Assembly (NCBI GenBank): GCA_937967805.1
Contig: CALBTC010000505.1
Location: forward strand, 1-22,558
From: an uncultured Anaerolineaceae bacterium
Lineage (GTDB): Bacteria; Chloroflexota; Anaerolineae; Promineifilales; Promineifilaceae
Length of the DNA stretch: 22,558 bases
Direction: 5' to 3'
Shown: positions 14,714 to 22,558 of the stretch, one piece after another
Layout: each line of letters starts with the position of its first letter
How positions within the stretch are numbered: position 1 is the first letter of the stretch
The notes under the pieces: model-generated
What the model was told of the DNA's origin: nothing
Databases searched by the model: none
The model's input: only the letters and a program-made list of their open reading frames with translations
Position numbers and translations under genes: made by a program

Positions 14714-16645
14714 GTGTCAACAATCGTTGATATGCTACAAGACAGTTCGATTTCAAAGTTCTGTCACCCCGACAAAATGGAAATTATCATGAAGAAGATG
14801 GAAATGTTTGACTTAAAAGAAACTGTTGTTGAAAACAAAATTGTAGGACTGTTGCGCTTACTCAAAGGGTATCAACTCATTTACGTCGTTGCCTTATTGG
14901 GGGTCGGCTTGGCTGCCCTGGCACAAACCGGCATTTACTTTTTCCTGGGCTACTTTGTAGACACGATTTTGCCTTCAGAAAATATGCTGCAGATGCTGCC
15001 CTGGGTAGCGCTGGGTTTTGTTGGTCTGGCGACGTTGCAGGGGCTGTTTACTTTTGCCGGTGGGCGGTTGGCAGCCAAGACTTCTGAAAAAGCCGTGCTG
15101 CGCATTCGCAACTTTTTGTACGACCATATTCAGCGTCTCACCTTTACGTACCATGACAATATGCAGACCGGTGAACTGCTGCAGCGCTCCACCTCTGACG
15201 TAGATGCGGTACGGCGGCTTTTTGCTGAGCAGACAATTGGCATCGGCCGGATAGTGATGCTGTTTGTGGTGAACTTTATTGCCTTGTTGACCATTAATGT
15301 GCGGCTGGCGTTTTTGTCCGTGATGATTATTCCGGTGGTGCTGATCATCTCTTACTACTTCTTCATCAAGGTAGGCGAGGCTTATGAGCACTTTCAGGAG
15401 CAGGAAGCAACGCTTTCTAACCGGTTGCAGGAGAATCTGGCTGGAGTACGCGTGGTGAAAGCGTTTGCCCGGCAGCTCTTTGAAAAAGAGATGTTTGAGA
15501 CGGAAAACCAGGAGAAGTACCGGCGTGGACGTCGGCTGACCACCATGCACGCAATCTTCTGGCCCTCGACGGATATCCTGTGCGGCATGCAGATGCTGTT
15601 GGGTTTTTACCTGGGAGCGCGCATGGCGATTGATGGGACGATAACGACGGGGATGTATCTCTCTTACGTGGGGTATGTCACGCAAATCATCTGGCCGATT
15701 CGGAACCTGGGTCGTTTGATTGCCGATGTTTCGACAGGGTTAGTGTCTTACGGCCGTATCCAGCAAATCGTGCGGCAAGATCGTGAACCGCTCACCGCCG
15801 GATCGTATCGCCCAGACAGGCCCGTGCGCGGTGCCGTTCGCTTTGAACATGTGGACTTCACCTATGAAGGCGAGGAAGAGCAGGTGCTGCACGACATCGA
15901 CTTCAGCGTGGAGCCGGGCCAGGTGGTGGCGCTGTTGGGCGGCACCGGCTCGGGCAAGACGTCGCTGGTGAATTTGCTGCCCCGTTTCTATGAGTATACA
16001 GACGGCCGTATCCTGCTGGACGGCGTTGAGCTGAAAGAGTACCCGCGTGATTACCTGCGCGAACAGATCGGCATTGTGATGCAGGAACCGTTCCTCTTTT
16101 CATTAACAATTCGGGACAACATCACCTATGGGGTGACCCGCGAAGTGACCGAGGCGGAAATTGAGGCAGCGGCCCGCGCCGCCGCCGTGCACGACGTCAT
16201 CCTGTCATTCCCCAAAGGATACGACACGATGGTGGGCGAACGCGGCGTGACGCTTTCTGGTGGACAGAAACAGCGCGTGACGCTGGCCCGCACCTTCTTG
16301 CGCAATCCGCGCCTGCTGATTTTGGATGATGCAACCTCTTCAGTAGATACGGAGACGGAGGCAGAAATCCGGGCGGCGCTGGACCGGCTCATGGCATCAC
16401 GAACGACCTTCCTGATTGCTCACCGGGTGCAGAGCGTGATGAATGCCGACCTGGTGCTGGTGCTGGAAAACGGCCGTATCGTACAGCGTGGCACACACGA
16501 CACATTGGTGAACGTGCCCGGTACGTACCAGCGCATCTACGATTTGCAATCACGCATTGAAGATGAGCTGGAAGCGGATTTGTCAACGGTGGCGGTGGAT
16601 GGGCGTCAAAATGGCTACCATAAGCTGCCCCAGGCCGGCGATTAA
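14714..16645 (+). CDS. Heterodimeric ABC exporter half, TM287/BmrC-like (degenerate Walker B)
   Basis: A 643-aa half-transporter: six TM helices (about 55-335), then the NBD. Walker A is GGTGSGKT (409-416), Q-loop Gln457, signature LSGGQ (514-518), Walker B LLILDD (534-539) and switch His570. The catalytic Glu after Walker B is Asp539, as in the degenerate site of heterodimeric exporters such as TM287/288. The consensus signature here should complete the active site of the partner encoded next. The start is uncertain: GTG 14714 opens the frame, but ATGs at 14777, 14789, 14798 and 14804 are in frame, and none has a clear RBS. The C-terminal tail after 615 is poorly conserved. It probably exports drugs or lipids; the substrate is not readable. 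Confidence 0.92.
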   Translation: MSTIVDMLQDSSISKFCHPDKMEIIMKKMEMFDLKETVVENKIVGLLRLLKGYQLIYVVALLGVGLAALAQTGIYFFLGYFVDTILPSENMLQMLPWVALGFVGLATLQGLFTFAGGRLAAKTSEKAVLRIRNFLYDHIQRLTFTYHDNMQTGELLQRSTSDVDAVRRLFAEQTIGIGRIVMLFVVNFIALLTINVRLAFLSVMIIPVVLIISYYFFIKVGEAYEHFQEQEATLSNRLQENLAGVRVVKAFARQLFEKEMFETENQEKYRRGRRLTTMHAIFWPSTDILCGMQMLLGFYLGARMAIDGTITTGMYLSYVGYVTQIIWPIRNLGRLIADVSTGLVSYGRIQQIVRQDREPLTAGSYRPDRPVRGAVRFEHVDFTYEGEEEQVLHDIDFSVEPGQVVALLGGTGSGKTSLVNLLPRFYEYTDGRILLDGVELKEYPRDYLREQIGIVMQEPFLFSLTIRDNITYGVTREVTEAEIEAAARAAAVHDVILSFPKGYDTMVGERGVTLSGGQKQRVTLARTFLRNPRLLILDDATSSVDTETEAEIRAALDRLMASRTTFLIAHRVQSVMNADLVLVLENGRIVQRGTHDTLVNVPGTYQRIYDLQSRIEDELEADLSTVAVDGRQNGYHKLPQAGD

Positions 16646-16648
16646 AAT

Positions 16649-16679
16649 TGTAGAGACGTTGCAACGCAACGTCTCTACA
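16649..16679. repeat. TGTAGAGACGTTGC palindrome between the ABC genes
   Basis: TGTAGAGACGTTGC (16649-16662) and its exact complement (16666-16679) are separated by 3 nt. It starts 4 nt after the stop of the first ABC gene and ends 19 nt before the second ATG. The words match a palindromic repeat known from cyanobacterial and other genomes. It could affect the relative expression of the two subunits. Confidence 0.75.
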
Positions 16680-16698
16680 CAAACGACGAGAAAATCTA

Positions 16699-18516
16699 AT
16701 GTCTGAACATTATTTCGAAGAAGAAGAATTTGATAGTCAGGTTAATGGTGAAACCGTGCGCCGCATTTTGGGGCAGGGGTTGAAGCATTGGCCGTTTATG
16801 GTGACGTTTCTGGTTTGTATTACGGCCGTTGCGCTCATCGAATCTTACTTTACCTACCTTAGCAAACGAATGATTGATGAAGGCATCCTGGCCCGTGATT
16901 TGGATGCGCTGCGTGCTTTAGCCATCCAGTATGGCCTGTGGTTCCTGATTTTTGCCGTGTTTGTCTTTGGTTTCATCACCGCGGCCGGCTACCTGGGGCA
17001 TCTGGTGCAGTACGATTTGCGCAAGCAGATGTTTGACCATCTGCAAAAGCTGCCGTTGTCTTACTACAACCGGACCTCCGAAGGCTGGCTCATGTCTCGC
17101 GTAACGTCTGACGCAGTGCGCGTGGGCGACCTGGTTTCCTGGGGTTTTCTGGACACGGCCTGGACGATCACCAGCGTGTTGACCTCACTCGGCTTCATGT
17201 TTTTCATTAACTGGAAGCTGACGCTGCTGGTGCTGATCATGATTCCGGCTTTGTGGAAAGTGGCCATCACTTTCAAGCAGCGCATCCTGACGGAGTATCG
17301 CCGGGTGCGCAAGCTGAACTCTAAGATTACGGGATCGTACAGCGAGAGCATCAGCGGCGTGCGCGTGGTGAAGTCGCTGGGTCGTGAGCATGAGAATCTG
17401 AACCAGTTCAATGAGCTGACGGATGACATGTACCAGGCGTCTTATCGGGCGGCGTGGCTGTCGGCGCTGTTTTTGCCGGCGGTGCAGTTGGTGAGCGCCA
17501 GCGGTATTGCCGTGGTGGTCTGGTTTAGTGGCGTGCAGTTTGAAGCGGGCGGCATGACGATTGGTGGCCTGCAGGCGTTCATCTCGTATGTGACCTTCAT
17601 GCTGTGGCCGATTCAGCAGATGGCCCAGGTGTATGCGAGTATGCAGCAGGCGGTTGCCTCCGGCGAGCGCATCTTCTCGCTGCTGGACACCGAGCCAGAG
17701 ATTGTGGATGCACCGGACGCGATTGATCCGGGCAGCATCCGGGGCGACATTGTGTTTGACGACGTGTCGTTCCATTATGAAGACGGCAAGCCGGTGCTGG
17801 AGAATCTCTCTTTGGCGATTCCGCAAGGGGAGACGGTGGCGCTGGTTGGCCCCACTGGGGCTGGTAAATCAACCCTGGTCAATCTGATTTGTCGCTTCTA
17901 CGAACCGACGTCTGGTCAGATTTTGATCAACGGCTTCGATTACACCACGCTGACGCAGCACGCGATTCAATCACGGATTGGCATGGTGCTGCAAACGCCG
18001 CATCTGTTTTCCGGCACGGTGCTGGATAATGTGCGTTACGGCCGTCTCGATGCCACCGATGCTGAAGTAGAAGAAGCGGCTAAGCTGGCCGGTGCACACG
18101 ACTTCATCGCCAGGCTGGAGCACGGCTACCAGACCGAGGTAGGCGAGGGCGGCGTGCTGCTCTCTGTTGGCCAGAAGCAGCTTATCAGCCTGGCGCGAGC
18201 AGTGTTGGCTAAGCCAGACATCTTTATCATGGATGAGGCGACGAGCTCAGTAGACACGCTGACGGAAGCGTTGATTCAGCAGGGTATGGAGAACTTGATG
18301 AACGGCCGTACCAGCTTCATCATCGCCCACCGGCTGTCTACCATCAAGAGCGCCGACCGTATCTTGGTCATTGAAAATGGTGGTGTGTCTGAAATGGGTA
18401 CCCATGCAGAACTAATTCGGGCCCGCGGCCATTACTACAACTTGTACACCAGGCAGTTCCGCGACGAGCGACAGAAGGTGTACGGGCTGGATGGCGCGGT
18501 GCCGGTGGCACAGTGA
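16699..18516 (+). CDS. Heterodimeric ABC exporter half, TM288/BmrD-like (degenerate signature)
   Basis: A 605-aa half-transporter. An acidic N-terminal stretch (EHYFEEEEFDSQ) precedes six TM helices (about 30-320) and the NBD. Walker A is GPTGAGKS (384-391), Walker B IFIMDE (508-513) with catalytic Glu513, and switch His544. The signature is LSVGQ (488-492) instead of LSGGQ. So this subunit provides the competent Walker A/B and a degenerate signature, the exact complement of its partner. That points to an asymmetric heterodimer with one consensus and one degenerate ATP site. The RBS is weak. The TGA stop belongs to a palindromic spacer. Confidence 0.94.
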   Translation: MSEHYFEEEEFDSQVNGETVRRILGQGLKHWPFMVTFLVCITAVALIESYFTYLSKRMIDEGILARDLDALRALAIQYGLWFLIFAVFVFGFITAAGYLGHLVQYDLRKQMFDHLQKLPLSYYNRTSEGWLMSRVTSDAVRVGDLVSWGFLDTAWTITSVLTSLGFMFFINWKLTLLVLIMIPALWKVAITFKQRILTEYRRVRKLNSKITGSYSESISGVRVVKSLGREHENLNQFNELTDDMYQASYRAAWLSALFLPAVQLVSASGIAVVVWFSGVQFEAGGMTIGGLQAFISYVTFMLWPIQQMAQVYASMQQAVASGERIFSLLDTEPEIVDAPDAIDPGSIRGDIVFDDVSFHYEDGKPVLENLSLAIPQGETVALVGPTGAGKSTLVNLICRFYEPTSGQILINGFDYTTLTQHAIQSRIGMVLQTPHLFSGTVLDNVRYGRLDATDAEVEEAAKLAGAHDFIARLEHGYQTEVGEGGVLLSVGQKQLISLARAVLAKPDIFIMDEATSSVDTLTEALIQQGMENLMNGRTSFIIAHRLSTIKSADRILVIENGGVSEMGTHAELIRARGHYYNLYTRQFRDERQKVYGLDGAVPVAQ

Positions 18517-18585
18517 TCGGTTATCAGTAGGTCGGTAAACGGTAAACAGTAAAACCGATTACCGATCACGGATTACCGATTACGG
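18514..18585. repeat. GGTAATCGG-type palindromic spacer, copy 3
   Basis: It begins with the stop codon of the ABC gene (TGATCGGTTATCAG), as copy 2 does. It continues with GGTCGGTAAACGGTAAACAG and returns through ACCGATTACCGATCACGG. It ends 19 nt before the start of the small downstream gene, whose RBS (AAGGA, 18591-18595) lies just outside it. Confidence 0.7.
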
Positions 18586-18604
18586 AACAAAAGGACGGGA
18601 TACA

Positions 18605-18964
18605 ATGAATAATCAACAGAATCAATTACGGACGGTTTTACAAGCGCTGGCGCTGCCGGTGACTGGTCAACTACGCCTGTATCCCAACGAAGCGTGCACA
18701 GTGAGTCGATTGGTACAGGAGTTTGAGCAGTACGAACCACTTTTTGTGGTGGAAGCATCTGACAGCCTGACGGAAGGGCAAAAAGCAGTGCTGGCCTCGC
18801 TGCATCATGATCTGATGCGCGTCTGCCTGGACCATACCTGCAACGACGTGGCTCTGCGCCGTAGCGAAGTATGGAGGCGGGTGCGTTTGCTGGCGCGGTC
18901 GGCGTTGCTGGCCTTCAATTGGCCGCTGGCGCTGCCGCCCCAGGCTGAGCCTGTACTGGCGTAA
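18605..18964 (+). CDS. Hypothetical protein (119 aa) downstream of the exporter
   Basis: The ATG is preceded by AAGGA (18591-18595) at 9 nt spacing. The product is soluble and mostly helical, with an N-terminal Gln/Asn-rich start (NNQQNQLRTVLQAL), an acidic middle (EQYEPLFVVEASDSLTEGQ) and a basic helix (RRSEVWRRVRLLARSALL). No family is recognised. It shares direction and probably transcript with the two ABC genes, and is closed by a strong terminator, so an accessory role is possible but not shown. Confidence 0.7.
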   Translation: MNNQQNQLRTVLQALALPVTGQLRLYPNEACTVSRLVQEFEQYEPLFVVEASDSLTEGQKAVLASLHHDLMRVCLDHTCNDVALRRSEVWRRVRLLARSALLAFNWPLALPPQAEPVLA

Positions 18965-18988
18965 CAGCGGTGAATTACGAGATTTGAG

Positions 18989-19020
18989 AAAAAGCTGGCG
19001 CCATCTGGCGCCAGCTTTTT
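18989..19020. terminator. Bidirectional rho-independent terminator
   Basis: AAAAAGCTGGCGCC (18989-19002), loop ATCT, and the exact complement (19007-19020) ending in T5. The A-run before and T-run after make it work on both strands. It lies between convergent genes: the hypothetical protein gene on plus and the histidine kinase gene on minus. Confidence 0.9.
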
Positions 19021-19027
19021 AATTTAC

Positions 19028-20839
19028 TCATGTGGTTTGTAGCTTTATCGTAAAGGTGGTGCCTTTGCCGGGGATTCCATCGCTTTCTACTTCGATGGTG
19101 CCCTGGTGCTGCTCTACAATTTTTTTGGCGATGGATAATCCCAGGCCGGTGCCGGATACCTGGGAATCGGTGCCTGCTTTGCCGCGGAAGAAGCGGGAGA
19201 AGAGGCGTTTTTTGTCTTCGGGCAAGATGCCGGGTCCTGTATCTTTGACCTGTAGGCCGACATACGGCCGTTCCCCCCCATCAAAAAATCGCGTGCTGAT
19301 CACCACCTCGCCCCCGCTTGGCGTATAGTTCAGCGCATTTGTCAACAAAACACTCAGTGCCTGGCCGATCAAATCGGGATCGCCTTTGGCTGCCGGAATT
19401 GCGTCACTTCCAGAAAATCGTAAAGTCAGTCCTTTCTCCGCGGCAACCGCTTGCCGATCCGTTACATATTCCTGTGCCAGGGCATTCAAGTCCACAGCCT
19501 GAACGTTGAATTTAGTCCGATTTTGATCCAGTCGTGACAGCGCTAGCAAATTTTCAATCAGCACCGATAGACGCCTGGTTTCACGGTTGAGCGTTTCCAT
19601 GTAGCTGCTTTGTACCTGACCATTCCGGACCATGAGCTCGTGGTAAAGTTGAATATTGTTGATGGGCGTGCGCAGTTCATGGGAGACATTGGCCACAAAT
19701 TCATCCTTGATGTTGCTCAAAATCTGGAGCTGTTCGTTGGCGTCAGCCAATTCCTGGTTGACCGCTTCAAGCTCTGCTTTGCGGGCTAGCAAGGCTTGTT
19801 CGGCCCGTTTGCGTTGGGTAATGTCACGTACGACGATGAGGCGGCCGGTCTGCTGGCCGCGATGATTGTGTAGGGGCATCAGGCGTAAATCAAAATACCG
19901 TATTTGCTGAGCTTCTTCTATTTTGATTTCTGTGTGAACTTCTTGCGCTTTTTGGAATCTGGCTACCAGTTCTGGCCAGTCTGCGTATACCTCTGTAGCT
20001 GGTTTTCCAATGACCTCTTTAGCCGTAGCATCGATTAATTGCTGTGCTGCCGGATTGATGTCAACTAAAAAGTCTCGATCATCAAGGGCAATGACAGCAT
20101 CGCTCATGCTTTCAATGACCAGTTCTCTGGCTACAGGTACTACATCGAATAGACGGTAGCGAAACAGTCCCCAGGCAATGACGAGATTGCCCAGCGCAAT
20201 TGTGAACGGGCTTGTGTCGCGTGGCAGCGATGGGAAGAGTCTTATGCTTAATAGAGACAGCGTAATTCCGACCACCGGTATAAATGTGCCGATCAGGATG
20301 ATGGTTATCTGCGCTCGATAAAGTCGATGTGTATGAAATAACTTGTCGGCCAAATAATAAATGCTGGTAAACAACAGCCCATAGAGAAATGCTGCAAAAA
20401 TCCATACCGGCAGCGGGTACTCATAATATAGCTCTAGAAATTCCCCGGTATTGAAAAGGGCGATTTCAGAACGGATTAGATCGTGCCAGCGGCTGGAAAT
20501 GACTAATAGAAGAAAGATTGTTTCAAACCCGCCGATAAAGGCCCACGTCAATTGCGGCCGTTTTAGTTGGCGGCCGGTATATTGCAACGTAAAGGCAAAT
20601 AAGGCTGGGAGCCACAAACAGACGCCAAGATATTGAAAATTGTCCCAAAAGATTTTACCGTCCAGGGTAGGGCTCAATAGTTCGAAGATAAACCCCAGTA
20701 TCCATAAAGTTTGAGCAAGCGCCACAATCGCAAACTGTTTAGCTCCAGGGACATGGCGATGGTCCCAGGCATAGACACAGATACCAATTGAGATGAGAAG
20801 GGAAACGAAATATGGGAGCAAATATGGCATTTCTATCAT
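19028..20839 (-). CDS. Membrane-bound PAS sensor histidine kinase
   Basis: A 603-aa sensor. Residues 1-228 hold about seven TM helices of the 7TM histidine-kinase N-terminal type. A PAS domain follows (about 236-345, ending VVRDITQRKRAEQAL), then a short coiled coil (345-375). HisKA is at 376-440, with phospho-acceptor His387 in FVANVSHELRTP. The ATPase domain has an N-box (NALNYT, Asn501), G1 DTGPG (533-537), F-box FSRFFRG and G2 GTGLGL (563-568). All catalytic motifs are intact. No response regulator lies next to it, so it is an orphan in this window. The RBS is not clear; ATG 20830 is an alternative start. The 119-nt gap upstream (20840-20958) holds two ACGGCCGT octamers and no obvious promoter. 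Confidence 0.93.
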   Translation of the reverse strand: MIEMPYLLPYFVSLLISIGICVYAWDHRHVPGAKQFAIVALAQTLWILGFIFELLSPTLDGKIFWDNFQYLGVCLWLPALFAFTLQYTGRQLKRPQLTWAFIGGFETIFLLLVISSRWHDLIRSEIALFNTGEFLELYYEYPLPVWIFAAFLYGLLFTSIYYLADKLFHTHRLYRAQITIILIGTFIPVVGITLSLLSIRLFPSLPRDTSPFTIALGNLVIAWGLFRYRLFDVVPVARELVIESMSDAVIALDDRDFLVDINPAAQQLIDATAKEVIGKPATEVYADWPELVARFQKAQEVHTEIKIEEAQQIRYFDLRLMPLHNHRGQQTGRLIVVRDITQRKRAEQALLARKAELEAVNQELADANEQLQILSNIKDEFVANVSHELRTPINNIQLYHELMVRNGQVQSSYMETLNRETRRLSVLIENLLALSRLDQNRTKFNVQAVDLNALAQEYVTDRQAVAAEKGLTLRFSGSDAIPAAKGDPDLIGQALSVLLTNALNYTPSGGEVVISTRFFDGGERPYVGLQVKDTGPGILPEDKKRLFSRFFRGKAGTDSQVSGTGLGLSIAKKIVEQHQGTIEVESDGIPGKGTTFTIKLQTT

Positions 20840-20958
20840 GAGAAAGAGCCTACGGCCGTTTTCCGGAAATGTATATGGCCCTCACCTTTCAGCAAGTATA
20901 GACAGCCCGCCTGGATATGTCTAGGTATCAACTATGATGGGAAACGGCCGTTTCCCAC

Positions 20959-22558
20959 CTACCGACTATTCAAGATCCGCGTCAAAAAGTAAACCTGGCG
21001 CAAAATGGGAGCCGCTTCCCACGGTTCGGCCAGGCGGGGTGCGCCGCCTTCCTGAATAATGGCCGGAATAAGCTCCAAAGAGTGTACGCCATCTTGATTT
21101 AGCCAGACGTTGAGCACGGCCGTTTCCGGCGGCCCGTCAATCTCAAAGGCAAAATTCCCCAGCCCGTACACAATCACGCCGTCGTTGTAATATTCGATTC
21201 CCTGCAAAATGTGGGCATGGTGGCCAATCACCAGATCGGCCCCGGTGTCGATGGCGGCATGGGCGGCGGCCATTTGCTGCTCGCTGGGTTCCTCAATGTA
21301 TTCGTAACCGCTGTGCAAAACCACAATGACTAAATCGGCCTGAGGACGAACGGCCGTCACATCCGCCGCAATCACATTTGGATCACCCCAGGCGAGTCCG
21401 GGCGTGGTTTCAGTGGCGGTCCAGACGGCCGTATCAAAGGCGCTCCTCGCTTCCACCGGCACGTTCACATAGCCCAAAAACGCCAGTGATAAACCGTTGA
21501 CCTGGGCGATGTGCGGCGCGTGGGCGGCATCAAAGTTGGCACCTGCCCCAATCGGGGCCACGCCTTGCGCTTGCAGCAGGTCAATCGCTTGCAGCAGCGC
21601 TTCGGGACCGTAATCCATGCCGTGGTTGTTGGCCAGCGATACAACGTCAAAACCGCCCAGCGCCAGCGCTTCGGCAGCCACGGGCGGGGCGCGGAACGGA
21701 TAGCTCTTGCTCTCCGGCGTGCCCACGTCGCCCAGCGCCGATTCCACGTTGCCCACCGTGATGTCAGCCCCTTGCAGCAGCGGGGTAACTTGGGCAAAGG
21801 GGTAAACCAGATTGCCGTTTTGGAGGACAATGCCCAGGCCGCGATCCAGCATGATGTCGCCTACGCCGGCCAGATGGACGGTAGGTTCCGGGGCGAGGGC
21901 GGTTTGCAGGATGGGCACCAGTTCGGCAGCCTCGCTGCGCTCTGACTGCAAGGTGAGGCGATTGTGGAACGGGTAGTCGGGGTCGGTGGGGTGACGGCCG
22001 TCTACCCGCAAAGATTTCAATTCAGGCGTCAACGCCGACCAGGGGAGCACCGTGGCGACTTGATGCCCGTTGGCCATGATGGCTTCGGCATCAGCCTGGG
22101 TGATGAATTCCCATTCGGTGGTGAAGGGCACGGCCAGCACAATTGGCTCCTGCCAGACAAGCTGCCCCGCACCATTTTCCACCAGTTGAGCCGCAGCAGG
22201 TTCATCTGCCGGCACGATGTGCCAGACACGGCTGGTAGTAGCGTTGGCCAGTGCTTCGCCAGTGATTGTTTCCCAACCGGCGGGCACGGCCAGGTTGAGG
22301 GCGGGCAAGGGGGTGTTTGTGGGTGGAATGGCCTGCAATGTAATTGCCGCTGTGGGCACAACCGGTGTGTTTGTAGCCGGCGGAATGGGCGTTGGTGGCG
22401 CAAGCTGCGCGGCCGTGGCCCGAGCCAGGGTGGGGGTGATGGTGGGGAGAGGGGCGGTGGACACGGCCGTTTCGGCACAGCCGATTAAGAATAATACGCT
22501 GAGCGATCCTAAAACGAGTACGGTCTTCAGAAGGATTTCTCGCCAAAAGCGGCTCGAA
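20959..22558 (-). CDS. CapA-family metallophosphoesterase-like lipoprotein, 5' end beyond the window
   Basis: The open frame continues past a GTG at 22464 to the window edge. The added codons read ...REILLKTVLVLGSLSVLFLIGCAETAV, a basic-hydrophobic signal with lipobox LIGC, so the protein is an anchored lipoprotein and the start lies outside. A Thr/Pro-rich linker (about 30 residues) follows. Next comes a region of about 130 residues of unknown fold, then a PGA_cap domain. Numbered from the GTG, this has GVGDIMLDRG (Asp203), GNVESALGD (Asn239), LANNHGMDYG (His281), HSGYE (384-388) and GHHAH (414-418), all the family's metal and catalytic motifs. CapA relatives take part in poly-gamma-glutamate export; in environmental bacteria the role is usually unknown. 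Confidence 0.9.
   Translation of the reverse strand, partial: SSRFWREILLKTVLVLGSLSVLFLIGCAETAVSTAPLPTITPTLARATAAQLAPPTPIPPATNTPVVPTAAITLQAIPPTNTPLPALNLAVPAGWETITGEALANATTSRVWHIVPADEPAAAQLVENGAGQLVWQEPIVLAVPFTTEWEFITQADAEAIMANGHQVATVLPWSALTPELKSLRVDGRHPTDPDYPFHNRLTLQSERSEAAELVPILQTALAPEPTVHLAGVGDIMLDRGLGIVLQNGNLVYPFAQVTPLLQGADITVGNVESALGDVGTPESKSYPFRAPPVAAEALALGGFDVVSLANNHGMDYGPEALLQAIDLLQAQGVAPIGAGANFDAAHAPHIAQVNGLSLAFLGYVNVPVEARSAFDTAVWTATETTPGLAWGDPNVIAADVTAVRPQADLVIVVLHSGYEYIEEPSEQQMAAAHAAIDTGADLVIGHHAHILQGIEYYNDGVIVYGLGNFAFEIDGPPETAVLNVWLNQDGVHSLELIPAIIQEGGAPRLAEPWEAAPILRQVYFLTRILNSR

Noticed and set aside
22202..22546. 114-aa minus ORF at the window end
   Set aside because: It lies out of frame over the CapA gene, whose correct frame gives a lipobox and linker.

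Overview
The window looks like a chromosomal segment of a Chloroflexota-type bacterium (Anaerolineae or Ardenticatenia-like). This is an inference from protein character: Thr/Pro-rich lipoprotein linkers, GT-C and YfhO membrane glycosyltransferases, an actinobacterial/chloroflexal-type inositol-phosphate synthase, a 7TM-PAS histidine kinase and a heterodimeric ABC exporter. The genes are moderately GC-rich and the gaps are AT-richer. There are no rRNA or tRNA genes, no CRISPR array and no transposase. The most striking global property is the palindromic octamer ACGGCCGT, found about 48 times by eye in 22.6 kb, in all reading frames.

Layout. (1) 1-1543, minus strand: a truncated lipoprotein and galT. 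(2) 1797-5220, plus: an apparent operon of an HTH regulator with a good promoter, a small PLDc_N-type membrane protein, an ABC ATPase, and a 519-aa permease in which a YhfC-type intramembrane protease domain is fused to an ABC-2 permease. (3) 5234-6514, minus: an HAD-IIA phosphatase followed by a small ORF and a decayed DUF433-like gene. (4) 6809-12067, plus: a surface-glycan set of a GT2 polyprenyl-phosphate sugar synthase-like enzyme, a GT39/GT-C transferase and a YfhO-family GT-C protein. (5) 12173-14269, plus: an isomerase-like TIM barrel that has lost most metal ligands, and myo-inositol-1-phosphate synthase. (6) 14349-18964, plus: a promoter, a 32-codon ORF whose RBS and start can be sequestered, tandem terminators, two ABC exporter half-genes with complementary degenerate ATP sites, and a small hypothetical protein. 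(7) 19028-22558, minus: a membrane-bound histidine kinase and a CapA-family lipoprotein running off the window.

Two regulatory features deserve most attention. The 14349-14713 leader resembles in layout the translation-attenuated bmrBCD exporter operon of Bacillus, though the sequence is not recognisable as bmrB. The intergenic gaps are almost all filled with inverted repeats of several families. One family, built of GGTAATCGG-like units, lies at three gene junctions inside apparent operons, twice supplying the stop codon of the upstream gene. Two other repeats lie in frame inside the GT39 gene.
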